Positions 1 to 6,614 of a DNA stretch of 9,402 nt are shown piece by piece. Made by a program: the position numbers and the translations under genes. The notes below the pieces were generated by a model. It was not told the origin of the DNA. It did no database searches and was given only the letters and a program-made list of their open reading frames with translations. The DNA comes from Bacteroidales bacterium (GTDB lineage Bacteria > Bacteroidota > Bacteroidia > Bacteroidales > ML635J-15), in NCBI GenBank assembly GCA_028701945.1, contig JAQVPT010000129.1, positions 1 to 9,402 on the forward strand, in the 5' to 3' direction. Position 1 is the stretch's first letter. The number at the start of each line of letters is the position of its first letter.

Positions 1-2
1 AA

Positions 3-932
3 GCACCAAAAGTTGCGGTTTACTCGCCTCCTACAACCCAACCTTGGGATGACGCAGTAACCCTTGCTCTAACTTATGCAGAAATTCCATATGATAAAAT
101 TTATGACGTTGAAGTTATGAATGGAGATTTAGCAAATTATGATTGGCTTCACTTGCACCACGAAGATTTTACTGGACAATATGGAAAGTTTTATGGAGCT
201 TACGGGCGTATGCAATGGTATCAGGATCAACAAAAACAAAGCGAAAAAGATGCTCGTAATATGGGATTTGATAAAGTCTCACAATTAAAACTTGCAGTTG
301 CAAAGACAATAAAAGCTTTTGTTGTCGAAGGTGGTTTTCTTTTTGCAATGTGCTCGGCAACCGATTCGTTTGACATCGCTCTTGCCGCCGAAGGAGTTGA
401 CATTTGCGAAAAAATGTTTGACGGGGACCCTGCCGATCCAGATGCTCAATCAAAATTAGATTACTCAAAATGTCTTGCTTTTACAGATTTTACACTTGTG
501 AGAAATCCTCTTGAATACGAATTTTCTGATATTGATGTAACACAGCAAAAAAAAGCTAGCCAAGGAGAAGATTATTTTACTCTTTTTGAATTTTCAGCAA
601 AATGGGATCCTGTGCCATCAATGCTATGCCAAAATCACACCTCCATGTTACGTGGTTTTATGGGACAAACGACTGCATTTAAAGCTGAACTTGTTAAACC
701 ATCCGTTTTAGTAATGGGCGAAAATAAAGCTCAAGGTGAAATAAGATATATTCATAACGAATTTGGCAAGGGAATGTGGACATTTTATGGAGGACACGAT
801 CCTGAAGATTATCGTCATTATGTTGGTGATGAACATACTGACTTATCTTTACATCCAAATTCTCCTGGGTACAGACTAATTTTAAATAATGTATTATTCC
901 CAGCTGCTAAGAAGAAAAAATTGAAAACGTAA
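3..932 (+). CDS. GATase-like protein of the Bacteroidota 'asparagine synthetase B' family, 5' partial
   Basis: The frame is open from base 3, so the N-terminus lies outside the window; the first in-frame ATG (117) is internal, because the family-like sequence (APKVAVYSPP, QPWDDAVTLALTYAEIPYD) precedes it. About 309 residues are visible, ending at TAA 930-932. From memory, the sequence matches a Bacteroidota family of roughly 420 residues carried in databases as 'asparagine synthetase B'. I see no ATP-pyrophosphatase or Ntn glutaminase motif of true AsnB. What is visible is a nucleophile-elbow-like GGFLFAMCSATD (Cys codon 351-353), a conserved DWLHLHHEDFTGQYGKFY stretch and a C-terminal GKGMWTFYGGHDPEDY, which together suggest a class I glutamine-amidotransferase-like or ThuA-like fold. 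The substrate is unknown and the asparagine role is doubtful. The C-terminal tail is lysine-rich. It converges on typA with 45 bases between the stops and no clear terminator. Confidence 0.75.
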   Translation, partial: APKVAVYSPPTTQPWDDAVTLALTYAEIPYDKIYDVEVMNGDLANYDWLHLHHEDFTGQYGKFYGAYGRMQWYQDQQKQSEKDARNMGFDKVSQLKLAVAKTIKAFVVEGGFLFAMCSATDSFDIALAAEGVDICEKMFDGDPADPDAQSKLDYSKCLAFTDFTLVRNPLEYEFSDIDVTQQKKASQGEDYFTLFEFSAKWDPVPSMLCQNHTSMLRGFMGQTTAFKAELVKPSVLVMGENKAQGEIRYIHNEFGKGMWTFYGGHDPEDYRHYVGDEHTDLSLHPNSPGYRLILNNVLFPAAKKKKLKT

Positions 933-977
933 ATAGTCTTTGCACGATTATTAAGTGCTCTGGATTCAATAAAGTTT

Positions 978-2792
978 CTAATTGTTATTTTGCTGCTTTG
1001 TAAATTTCTTTCTATCGTGTTCGTTAAGAAGTATTTTACGCAAACGCATTGATTTTGGTGTAACTTCAATCATTTCGTCTGAGGCAATATATTCCATAGC
1101 TTCTTCTAATGAGAATTTAATAGGAGGTGTAAGTGATGCTTTATCATCAGTTCCCGATGCCCTAACGTTAGTTAACTTTTTTGTTTTAGTAATATTAACG
1201 CCAATGTCATCTTGTCTAGTATTTTCACCGATTATTTGACCAGCATAAATTTCTTCACCCGGATAAACAAAGAATTTTCCTCTATCTTGAAGTTTATCAA
1301 TAGAGTATGGAATTGCAGTTCCTGTTTCGATTGCAATAAGAGAACCATTTCTTCTAATTCCAAGATCGCCACGCCAAGGTTCAAATGATTTGAATCTATG
1401 AGCAATAACAGCCTCACCTTCGGTTGCAGTAAGTAAAATATTTCTAATGCCAATTAAACCTCGTGATGGAATATAAAACTCAAGGTTTGCCCTATCATTT
1501 TTAACTTCAATATTAAGTATTTCGCCTTTGCGTTGTGTAACAAATTCTATTACTTTTCCTGAGAATTGTTCGGGAACTTGTACGGTAAGATACTCGATCG
1601 GCTCACACTTTACGCCATCAACTTCTTTAACTATTACGCGCGGTTGTCCTAATTGAAGTTCAAAACCTTCGCGTCTCATAGTTTCTACCAATATTGACAA
1701 ATGAAGAATTCCTCTGCCATAAACAATAAATTTATCAGCCGAGTTTGTTTCTTCGACTTTTAGAGCTAAATTTTTCTCAATTTCTTTAAAAAGCCTTTCC
1801 CTTAGTTGCCTAGATGTTACAAGTTTACCATCTCGCCCAAAAAATGGAGAGTCGTTACTTGCAAAAAGCATACTCATTGTGGGTTCATCAACTTTAATAG
1901 GTGTTAATGCCTCTGGAAATTCAAAATCACAAACAGTATCTCCAATATCAAAAACATCTATACCAAAAATGGCTACAATTTCGCCTGCTTCGATAACTTT
2001 TTTTGTTTTTTCTTTGGCAAGCCCTTCAAAAATATAAAGTTCTTTGATAAAAGCTTTAGATATTGTTCCATCTCGCTTTGCAACTGAGACGCTTGTACCA
2101 GCTTGAATTGCACCACGAGTTATTTTACCGACTGCTATTCTGCCCGTGTATGATGAAAAGTCTAGACTGGTGATTCGCATTTGCAAACTTCCTTCAGGAT
2201 ACTCGTTTGATTTTATCGTGTCAAGAATAACATCAAGAAGATAGCTAACATCTTCTGTGGGGTCAGCGAAATCGGGTCCCATCCATGCTTCTTTTGCAGA
2301 GCCATAAACAGTTGGAAAATCTAACTGATCTTCAGTAGCTTCTAGTGAAAACATCAAATCGAAGACCTTTTCTTGAGTAAGTTCTGGATTGCAATTCGGT
2401 TTATCTACTTTATTAATAACTACAATTGGCTTTAAGCCAAGCTCTAACGCTTTTTGCAACACAAATCGAGTTTGAGGCATTGGACCTTCAAAAGCATCAA
2501 CTATAAGCAGAACACCGTCAGCCATGTTTAATACTCGCTCTACTTCCCCACCAAAATCAGAGTGACCAGGGGTATCAATAATATTAATTTTTATATCTTT
2601 ATATCTAACAGATACATTCTTTGACAATATAGTAATCCCTCTTTCTCGTTCTAAATCATTACTATCTAGAATAAGTTCTCCTGGATTCTGATTGTCTCTA
2701 AACAAACTAACTTGATGTAAAATTCTGTCAACCAATGTGGTTTTACCATGATCAACGTGTGCTATTATCGCAATATTTCTAATATCTTCCAT
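978..2792 (-). CDS. typA: Ribosome-associated translational GTPase TypA/BipA
   Basis: This 604-residue protein has the usual TypA length and an EF-G-like layout. G motifs are all present: G1 AHVDHGKT (11-18), G2 RGIT (51-54), G3 DTPGH (73-77), G4 NKVD (127-130), G5 SAK (165-167). A beta-barrel domain II and EF-G III/V-like domains follow, then the TypA-specific C-terminal domain with SRGLIGIRN, NVRASGTDDKASLTPP and LRKILLNEHDRKK. In the family, TypA binds the 70S ribosome with GTP and supports 50S assembly and growth at low temperature or under stress. The start at 2792 gives the canonical MEDIRNIAIIAHVDHGK N-terminus; there is no Shine-Dalgarno, as is common in Bacteroidota. It looks monocistronic, with its own promoter about 18 bases upstream, and ends with TAG. 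Nothing in it looks damaged. Confidence 0.97.
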   Translation of the reverse strand: MEDIRNIAIIAHVDHGKTTLVDRILHQVSLFRDNQNPGELILDSNDLERERGITILSKNVSVRYKDIKINIIDTPGHSDFGGEVERVLNMADGVLLIVDAFEGPMPQTRFVLQKALELGLKPIVVINKVDKPNCNPELTQEKVFDLMFSLEATEDQLDFPTVYGSAKEAWMGPDFADPTEDVSYLLDVILDTIKSNEYPEGSLQMRITSLDFSSYTGRIAVGKITRGAIQAGTSVSVAKRDGTISKAFIKELYIFEGLAKEKTKKVIEAGEIVAIFGIDVFDIGDTVCDFEFPEALTPIKVDEPTMSMLFASNDSPFFGRDGKLVTSRQLRERLFKEIEKNLALKVEETNSADKFIVYGRGILHLSILVETMRREGFELQLGQPRVIVKEVDGVKCEPIEYLTVQVPEQFSGKVIEFVTQRKGEILNIEVKNDRANLEFYIPSRGLIGIRNILLTATEGEAVIAHRFKSFEPWRGDLGIRRNGSLIAIETGTAIPYSIDKLQDRGKFFVYPGEEIYAGQIIGENTRQDDIGVNITKTKKLTNVRASGTDDKASLTPPIKFSLEEAMEYIASDEMIEVTPKSMRLRKILLNEHDRKKFTKQQNNN

Positions 2793-2806
2793 TAAAATAA
2801 TTAAGA

Positions 2807-2831
2807 CCGCAAAAGTAATAAAGTTTTGCGG
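2807..2831. repeat. Perfect 8-bp inverted repeat overlapping the typA promoter
   Basis: CCGCAAAA (2807-2814) and TTTTGCGG (2824-2831) are perfect inverted copies separated by 9 bases. The left arm includes the conserved end of the typA -7 element. Half-sites centred 17 bases apart could be bound by a dimeric regulator. Alternatively, the symmetry may arise because both strands carry a promoter-like TTTTGCGG. No regulator gene is adjacent. Confidence 0.55.
2810..2817 (-). promoter_or_regulatory. Probable -7 promoter element of typA
   Basis: On the minus strand this reads TACTTTTG, an exact match to the Bacteroidota housekeeping -7 consensus TAnnTTTG. It would start transcription near 2804 and leave a leader of about 12 bases before the typA ATG. 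The -33 box is weak: only a TTTTAG is seen at 2838-2833. The element overlaps the left arm of an inverted repeat. Confidence 0.6.
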
Positions 2832-3160
2832 ACTAAAACATAATTATTAATGTTTGACAAAAAAAAAAAAAAACTATATTATTATGAGGTAAAATATGAA
2901 CAGAAACAATTTTGATACCGACTTACTTGCACACAATCTCGTTTTAGATTACACTAAAACAAGCACTAATTAAGTGATAAATTATTTCAAAAATTCTAAA
3001 AGGACAAAAATCGCATTTAACATAAAACTCACATTTACAGTGTGTAAGCGAAGTAGTAAAATTAAATCAGAACAATTTATTTAATTAAAAACCTCATTAC
3101 CAACAACTTATCTCATTATTCTTTTGTGGCACTATATTTGATTTTTTTAGTGGAAAATTA
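2832..3160. other. Intergenic stretch between typA and the DUF5606 gene
   Basis: This AT-rich segment contains a run of 15 A (2859-2873), the doubtful small ORF at 2896-2973 and an orphan -7-like TATATTTG at 3133-3140 that lacks a -33 box at the right distance. I found no tRNA, clear hairpin, riboswitch-like structure or ORF recognisable on either strand. The genes on its two sides are transcribed away from it, so it acts as a divergent promoter region. Confidence 0.6.
2896..2973 (+). CDS. Possible 25-residue small ORF with a Shine-Dalgarno
   Basis: The ATG at 2896 follows GAGGT (2886-2890) by 5 bases, a stronger ribosome-binding site than any certain gene here has. The product would start MNRNNFDTDLLAHNLVLDYT and end KTSTN at TAA 2971-2973. 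The same frame stays open afterwards (VINYFKNSKRTKIAFN...) to TAA 3082-3084, so this could also be the broken remnant of a roughly 60-residue protein. I do not recognise it. No TAnnTTTG promoter lies upstream; a TTGACA/TATATT pair at 2854-2880 has only a 15-base spacer made almost entirely of A. Confidence 0.2.
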   Translation: MNRNNFDTDLLAHNLVLDYTKTSTN

Positions 3161-3190
3161 TTTGATTTTAAATTTCAAATACTACATTTG
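3161..3190 (+). promoter_or_regulatory. Bacteroidota-type promoter of the DUF5606 gene
   Basis: TTTG (3161-3164) and TACATTTG (3183-3190) are separated by 18 bases and match the -33 TTTG and -7 TAnnTTTG boxes of the Bacteroidota primary sigma factor. Transcription would begin near 3197, leaving an AT-rich leader of about 18 bases with no Shine-Dalgarno. It is the most complete promoter in the window. Confidence 0.75.
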
Positions 3191-3214
3191 CAAAAAAAAT
3201 AAAATTATTAAATT

Positions 3215-3649
3215 ATGTTTTTAGACGGAATATTAGCAATAGCGGGACAACAGGGACTTTTCAAATTAGTCTCAAAAGGAAAAAACAACGTAATTGTGGA
3301 GTCAATGATTACTGGTAAACGCATGCCAGCATTTGCGACATCGCGAATTAGTACTCTAGATGATGTTGCAATCTACACCGTAGATGAAGATATACCTTTA
3401 AAAGTTGTATTTACAAACATTTTTGAAAAATTTGAAGGCGAAAAAATTCTTCAGAATAAGCCGACAAATAACGACTACAAAGAGTTTATGGAGATAGCAC
3501 TTCCAGATTTTGACAAAGATAGAGTTTATATTTCTGACATCAAAAAAGTTGTAAACTGGTACAATACACTCATTGACTTTAAAGTAATTACTGCCGAAAG
3601 TATTAAGGAAAAGACTGAAGAATCAGTTGAAGATACTAAAGAAGAATAA
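3215..3649 (+). CDS. DUF5606 domain-containing protein
   Basis: This small cytosolic protein of 144 residues is recognised from its N-terminal pattern (MFLDGILAIAGQQGLFKLVS, VIVESMITGKR, STLDDVAIYT, DEDIPLKVVF) and its second half (LPDFDKDRVYISDIKKVVNW). This is the arrangement of the DUF5606 family found across Bacteroidota. The first 45 or so residues look like a small beta-barrel (SH3-like is a guess); the DRVYxSDIKKVxxWYN part looks helical. The last 15 residues are an acidic tail (KTEESVEDTKEE). There is no signal peptide or membrane segment. Function is unknown and I do not assign one. It appears monocistronic, with its own promoter 25 bases upstream and a strong terminator 22 bases after the TAA. 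Confidence 0.9.
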   Translation: MFLDGILAIAGQQGLFKLVSKGKNNVIVESMITGKRMPAFATSRISTLDDVAIYTVDEDIPLKVVFTNIFEKFEGEKILQNKPTNNDYKEFMEIALPDFDKDRVYISDIKKVVNWYNTLIDFKVITAESIKEKTEESVEDTKEE

Positions 3650-3671
3650 ATAAATCGCAATAATATTTTAT

Positions 3672-3713
3672 TTTAGCCCAATTTCTTATAGAATTTGGGC
3701 TAAACTTTTTCTT
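3672..3713 (+). terminator. Rho-independent terminator of the DUF5606 gene
   Basis: TTTAGCCCAA (3672-3681) pairs with TTGGGCTAAA (3695-3704). After one T-T mismatch the stem continues with TTCT/AGAA and closes on a three-base loop. A T-rich run follows (CTTTTTCTT, 3705-3713), so it is oriented for the plus strand. The minus-strand side has no T run, so any effect on the converging SUMF1-type gene would be weaker. Confidence 0.8.
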
Positions 3714-3718
3714 ATCAA

Positions 3719-3749
3719 TAAAAAAATTGGATTTCTGCTAAACCAAATT
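3719..3749 (-). terminator. Weak possible terminator after the mltG/SUMF1 pair
   Basis: On the minus strand AATTTGG (3749-3743, overlapping the stop codon) can pair with CCAATTT (3730-3724) with one T-T mismatch, directly followed by a run of T. The stem is short and has only two G-C pairs, so this is tentative. The stronger hairpin at 3672-3704 could back it up. Confidence 0.35.
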
Positions 3750-4563
3750 AAAAAGGTAATAACTTAGTATTAACATCACAAATACATCTAAAGCCAATCC
3801 AATCTCCAGCACTTTCGTAATCAAATGATTTTTGGATATTTACTTCATCGGGTTTATGTTTCCAGCTACCTCCTTTAGCAATACCCTTTTCGGATGTCAT
3901 TTCAGCGAGATTACCTATCATATTAAAAACACCAAGCTCATTTGGCCAATATGATTCTACAGATGCTGTAATACTTGCCATATCATCTGGCATTCCAATT
4001 TCGTTACTCACATTTAGATTATATCTATGAGTATTTCGATACTTCTTTCTTTCAAATTTTTCAGTCATTCGCTTAGAAAAAGGAAGTTCAGCAACACTTT
4101 CCCACTCCTCAATACTTGGCAATCTATAAACTACATAAGTAGGAACTTGAATTTTATTTTGCAATGCACCAAAAGGCAACTTGTTTATTTTAAGGTAAAG
4201 CATTTCATTTACACGGTCTGTTCGCCATTGACAATATCGGTTAGCCTGCTCAAAACTAACTCCAACTACAGGGTGTTTTTGATAAGCTGGATGCCTAAAG
4301 TATAATTGTATCATTGGCTCGTTATATTGAACTTTCCATACTAAAGTATCGGGCAAAATTGATGAATACTCCTCAGAATCCAGACCATACTCTTTTTGCG
4401 TCCAATACACGAATTCAATATAATCGATATTTTGAACTTCTGTCTTATCAATATAAAGGGAATCATTGATTTTTACAGTCCCTGGAGGGATTATTGGCTT
4501 TGCGGAGAATAAGTTTGGCATTATTACACCACTGACAAATAATAATAAAAATATGCGTTTCAT
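3748..4563 (-). CDS. Secreted SUMF1/FGE-fold protein lacking the catalytic cysteines
   Basis: I chose the start at 4563 because it gives a standard signal peptide (MKRIFLLLFV, then MPNLFSA, cleavage near residue 21); the frame runs 15 codons further upstream to 4608, but that would bury the signal. The 271-residue product has the sulfatase-modifying-factor fold signatures in order: DKTEVQNIDYIEF (39-51), HPVVGVSFEQANRYCQW (97-113), YRLPSIEEWE (146-155), GVFNMIGNLAEMT (211-223), KGGSW (230-234), GFRC (257-260). Formylglycine-generating enzymes need a cysteine pair after the GGS motif; here GGSWKHKPDEVN has none, so catalysis is unlikely. Bacteroidota use non-catalytic SUMF1 domains in envelope proteins such as GldJ and GldK; this is shorter, has no lipobox and is not clearly either. 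It lies 120 bases downstream of mltG on the same strand, and co-transcription is plausible. It is probably a periplasmic structural or binding protein. Confidence 0.85.
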   Translation of the reverse strand: MKRIFLLLFVSGVIMPNLFSAKPIIPPGTVKINDSLYIDKTEVQNIDYIEFVYWTQKEYGLDSEEYSSILPDTLVWKVQYNEPMIQLYFRHPAYQKHPVVGVSFEQANRYCQWRTDRVNEMLYLKINKLPFGALQNKIQVPTYVVYRLPSIEEWESVAELPFSKRMTEKFERKKYRNTHRYNLNVSNEIGMPDDMASITASVESYWPNELGVFNMIGNLAEMTSEKGIAKGGSWKHKPDEVNIQKSFDYESAGDWIGFRCICDVNTKLLPF

Positions 4564-4683
4564 AATAAGATTTTTGAGTTTGAGATAAATAACTAACGTG
4601 ACAGTCAATTATTTAGTATTTAATGTCAATAATAAAAATACTGTGAAAATTTAATTCGCAATCTCAAAAAGCATAAATCTCCT
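4564..4683 (-). other. Gap between mltG and the SUMF1-type gene with an imperfect direct repeat
   Basis: The 120 bases hold two similar segments, GTCAATTATTTA (4604-4615) and GTCAATAATAAA (4625-4636), matching at 9 of 12 positions and 21 bases apart. An AGTATTT/AAATACT inverted pair overlaps them. No exact TAnnTTTG box is seen for the downstream gene, so either it is read through from mltG or its promoter is divergent from consensus. Confidence 0.3.
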
Positions 4684-5724
4684 TCATCTCCCCGCCCTTC
4701 TTAAAGCATTATGATATCTTTTTGCATTTGCATTATGCTGAGCAAGTGATGAAGCAAAGACGTGGTACCCTGAAAAATCATCTTTTGCACAAAAATAATA
4801 ATAAGAATGGTTTTCATAATTTAGAACTGCATCAATTGATGATGTTGACGGAATACAAATCGGGCCCGGTGGCAATCCAGCATAAATGTATGTATTATAA
4901 GGTGAATCAACTTTAAGATGCCTGTTTAAAACACGTGTTATTGTAAAATCACCAACTGCGAAAACAACGGTAGGATCTGCTTGCAATAACATTCCCACTT
5001 TTAGACGATTTAAATAAACTCCAGCCATTCGAGTTTTTTCGTCATTCTTTTGAGTTTCCTTTTCGATAATTGAAGCAAGCGTACTAACTTCAGATTGAGT
5101 CATATTAATATTTTCAGCTTTTTGCACACGCTCTTCTGTCCAAAAGTTTTTAAACTCTTGTGCCATACGTTCGAGAAACTTATCAGCCGAGGTATTCCAG
5201 TAAAACTCGTAAGTATTGGGAATAAACATTGCAGGGAATGTTTTTTCGTTAAAACCATATTTAGCAGCCGTTTCAGTATTCATTAACAAATTTGCAATTT
5301 CAGTCGAATCTGCTTCGATGTAAACAGCTACTTTTCCTGCCAAAATAGGCAAACTTCTAAGGCTAATAAAACTCAATTGCACAGGAGATTGTTTTCCGCT
5401 GCGTAATAAGTCAACAAGTTCGTTATTCGACATTCCATTGTGTATTTCGTATCGTCCAGCAAGAACTCGCACTGGATATTTTTTCCACTCGGCAACTTGC
5501 ATAAACGCCTCTATATCAACAATATAATCGGAAGACTTTAGTATTTCAAGAACATCAGCATACTCAGATCCGTTTGGAATGTATATATAAGCTGATTCAT
5601 CCTCAATAATGACATTCGCATCAAAAACATAATTGTAATATTTCTTACCAAGGACAAATCCAACAATCCCCATAATTGTAATAAAAACAAAAATTATAAG
5701 AAATACTTTTTTCTTTTTAGCCAT
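4684..5724 (-). CDS. mltG: Endolytic murein transglycosylase MltG
   Basis: The 346 residues match the MltG (YceG-like) family in length and layout. A basic MAKKKK precedes one membrane helix (about 7-26), giving a periplasmic protein anchored in the inner membrane. A LysM-like region follows (NGSEYADVLEIL, AGRYEIHNGMSNNELVDLLR). The catalytic domain has FIPNTYEFYW (167-176), ASIIEKET (217-224), LLQADPTV (246-253) and DSPYNTYIYAGLPPGPI (273-289). Glu221 in ASIIEKET corresponds to the catalytic glutamate of E. coli MltG. The enzyme cuts nascent glycan strands and leaves 1,6-anhydro ends, which sets strand length in cooperation with penicillin-binding synthases. It starts at 5724 with no Shine-Dalgarno and ends with TGA, showing that TGA is a stop here. 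The usual neighbour pabC is absent; a SUMF1-fold gene follows instead. Confidence 0.96.
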   Translation of the reverse strand: MAKKKKVFLIIFVFITIMGIVGFVLGKKYYNYVFDANVIIEDESAYIYIPNGSEYADVLEILKSSDYIVDIEAFMQVAEWKKYPVRVLAGRYEIHNGMSNNELVDLLRSGKQSPVQLSFISLRSLPILAGKVAVYIEADSTEIANLLMNTETAAKYGFNEKTFPAMFIPNTYEFYWNTSADKFLERMAQEFKNFWTEERVQKAENINMTQSEVSTLASIIEKETQKNDEKTRMAGVYLNRLKVGMLLQADPTVVFAVGDFTITRVLNRHLKVDSPYNTYIYAGLPPGPICIPSTSSIDAVLNYENHSYYYFCAKDDFSGYHVFASSLAQHNANAKRYHNALRRAGR

Positions 5725-5744
5725 AAAAACATTTATTAAAATAT

Positions 5745-5752
5745 TATCTTAG
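5745..5752 (+). promoter_or_regulatory. Possible -7 element of the GIN-domain lipoprotein gene
   Basis: TATCTTAG differs from TAnnTTTG at one base and directly abuts the opposite-strand mltG element. It is about 22 bases before the ATG at 5775, a normal leader length for this phylum. No TTTG is visible at the -33 distance, so the call is weak. Confidence 0.3.
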
Positions 5753-5760
5753 CAAAAATA
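5753..5760 (-). promoter_or_regulatory. Probable -7 promoter element of mltG
   Basis: On the minus strand this reads TATTTTTG, an exact TAnnTTTG match. It would start transcription near 5747, about 22 bases before the mltG ATG. The expected -33 region falls inside the first codons of the divergent lipoprotein gene and shows only GTTTC. Confidence 0.55.
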
Positions 5761-5774
5761 TTTTATTTTATGAT

Positions 5775-6515
5775 ATGAAACTGATTTTTCTAACAATTTT
5801 TGCCATAATATTATTAACATCCTGTAATACAGACAATAATCGCTGCTTTAAAACTAACGGCGAAATAAAGTCTATTGAAACTCCTATAGATTATTATAAT
5901 AGCATTAAAATTCAAAGCGACTTTGAAGTAAGTATTGAAAATTCGGCTACATCATCAATAACAATTACCGCGGGCGAAAACCTAATTTCATATATCGACT
6001 ACACAATTATCGGCAAAGAACTTATCATCAAAGATAACAACGGGTGCGATTTTTTGCGTAAGAGTATCAAACCAAAAATACATCTCAAAACACCAAATAT
6101 CGAAGAGATAACAATAGAACAAGCCTGCGACCTATTTTGTTACGACACATTAAGATTTGATAATTTATCAATACAAAATTGGGCTGGAATTTTCAAATGC
6201 AATTTGAACCTGCAAGGTGACAGCCTATTTTTTAGATGTCATGCTTCTACTGGTGATTACACACTAACTGGAGATTGTGATTATGCGTATATGTATAATG
6301 TTGGCAACGGTTATTTGCATGGTAGATCATTTTTTTGTAACTATATACACATAGTTCATTCTTCTACGAGTGAAAGCGATATTAATGCAAGCAAACAAAT
6401 TATTCTTGATAAAATCCTTTATGGAAAAGTAACATCATTTTCTGATGAATGTCCTGAAATTATCGATTGGGGAAACGATTGGGGAGAGTTATTTATTAAT
6501 TTTGGATGCAATTAA
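5775..6515 (+). CDS. Cysteine-rich GIN-domain (DUF2807) lipoprotein
   Basis: The 246-residue product begins with a lipoprotein signal (MKLIFLTIFAIILLTSC); the lipobox LTSC predicts cleavage and acylation at Cys17, so it should be anchored in the envelope. The rest follows the putative auto-transporter adhesin head GIN pattern: a YYNSIKIQSDFEVSIENS opening near residue 40, a YTIIGKELIIKDN segment, then short beta-helical repeats (IHLKTPNIEEITIEQACDL, LSIQNWAGIF, LNLQGDSLFFRCHAS, DYTLTGDCDYAYM). GIN proteins are common Bacteroidota surface or periplasmic proteins of unknown role. It is odd in having ten cysteines besides the lipid-bearing one (24, 91, 118, 122, 142, 155, 168, 188, 226, 245). 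It is divergent from mltG with 50 bases between start codons, has no Shine-Dalgarno, and has no clear terminator after its TAA. Confidence 0.85.
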   Translation: MKLIFLTIFAIILLTSCNTDNNRCFKTNGEIKSIETPIDYYNSIKIQSDFEVSIENSATSSITITAGENLISYIDYTIIGKELIIKDNNGCDFLRKSIKPKIHLKTPNIEEITIEQACDLFCYDTLRFDNLSIQNWAGIFKCNLNLQGDSLFFRCHASTGDYTLTGDCDYAYMYNVGNGYLHGRSFFCNYIHIVHSSTSESDINASKQIILDKILYGKVTSFSDECPEIIDWGNDWGELFINFGCN

Positions 6516-6586
6516 TATTCTTTTTCAACTGTCTCCCAAAGCTTATGAATTCTTGGAAACTGAGAAAATAGTGTCTCTAAATAATT
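6512..6586 (-). pseudogene. Doubtful protein-like fragment after the lipoprotein gene
   Basis: One minus-strand frame reads NYLETLFSQFPRIHKLWETV and then EKEY before a TAA that overlaps the end of the lipoprotein gene. The pattern LxxLFxxFPxIxKxW resembles the helical linker of some transposases (ISL3 and ISAon1 type), where a short motif of this kind precedes the last catalytic block. At 24 codons it may be chance. If real, it would be another mobile-element fragment beside the integrase remnant. Confidence 0.15.
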
Positions 6587-6614
6587 TTATTTCAATGTGA
6601 AGATAAAGTATTAT

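Noticed and set aside
933..977. Terminator between the GATase-like gene and typA
   Set aside because: Only a 4-base GCAC/GTGC stem with a 9-base loop is present, and neither side has an adjacent T run.
982..1239. Plus-strand ORF of 85 residues inside typA, and similar overlaps in mltG and the SUMF1-type gene (4027-4305, 4722-4916, 5095-5286)
   Set aside because: These are antisense to well-recognised coding sequences and show no protein-like character of their own.
2854..2880. E. coli-like promoter TTGACA/TATATT upstream of the small ORF
   Set aside because: The spacer is 15 bases and nearly all A, and Bacteroidota use TTTG/TAnnTTTG boxes instead, so the match is probably due to AT-richness.
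4564..4608. Earlier start at 4608 for the SUMF1-type gene
   Set aside because: It would put 15 residues before a well-formed signal peptide that starts naturally at MKRIF (4563).
3215..5724. A novel defence or multi-gene cassette around the DUF5606, SUMF1 and mltG genes
   Set aside because: The genes are convergent or housekeeping types with normal base composition, and nothing resembles nuclease, toxin, reverse transcriptase or sensor modules.
6529..6540. Possible second attachment site: CTGTCTCCCAAA resembles the tRNA-Ser 3' end CTGTCTCTCCGCCAAA
   Set aside because: It lacks four central bases and is on the opposite strand to the tRNA, whereas attachment repeats should be direct and longer.
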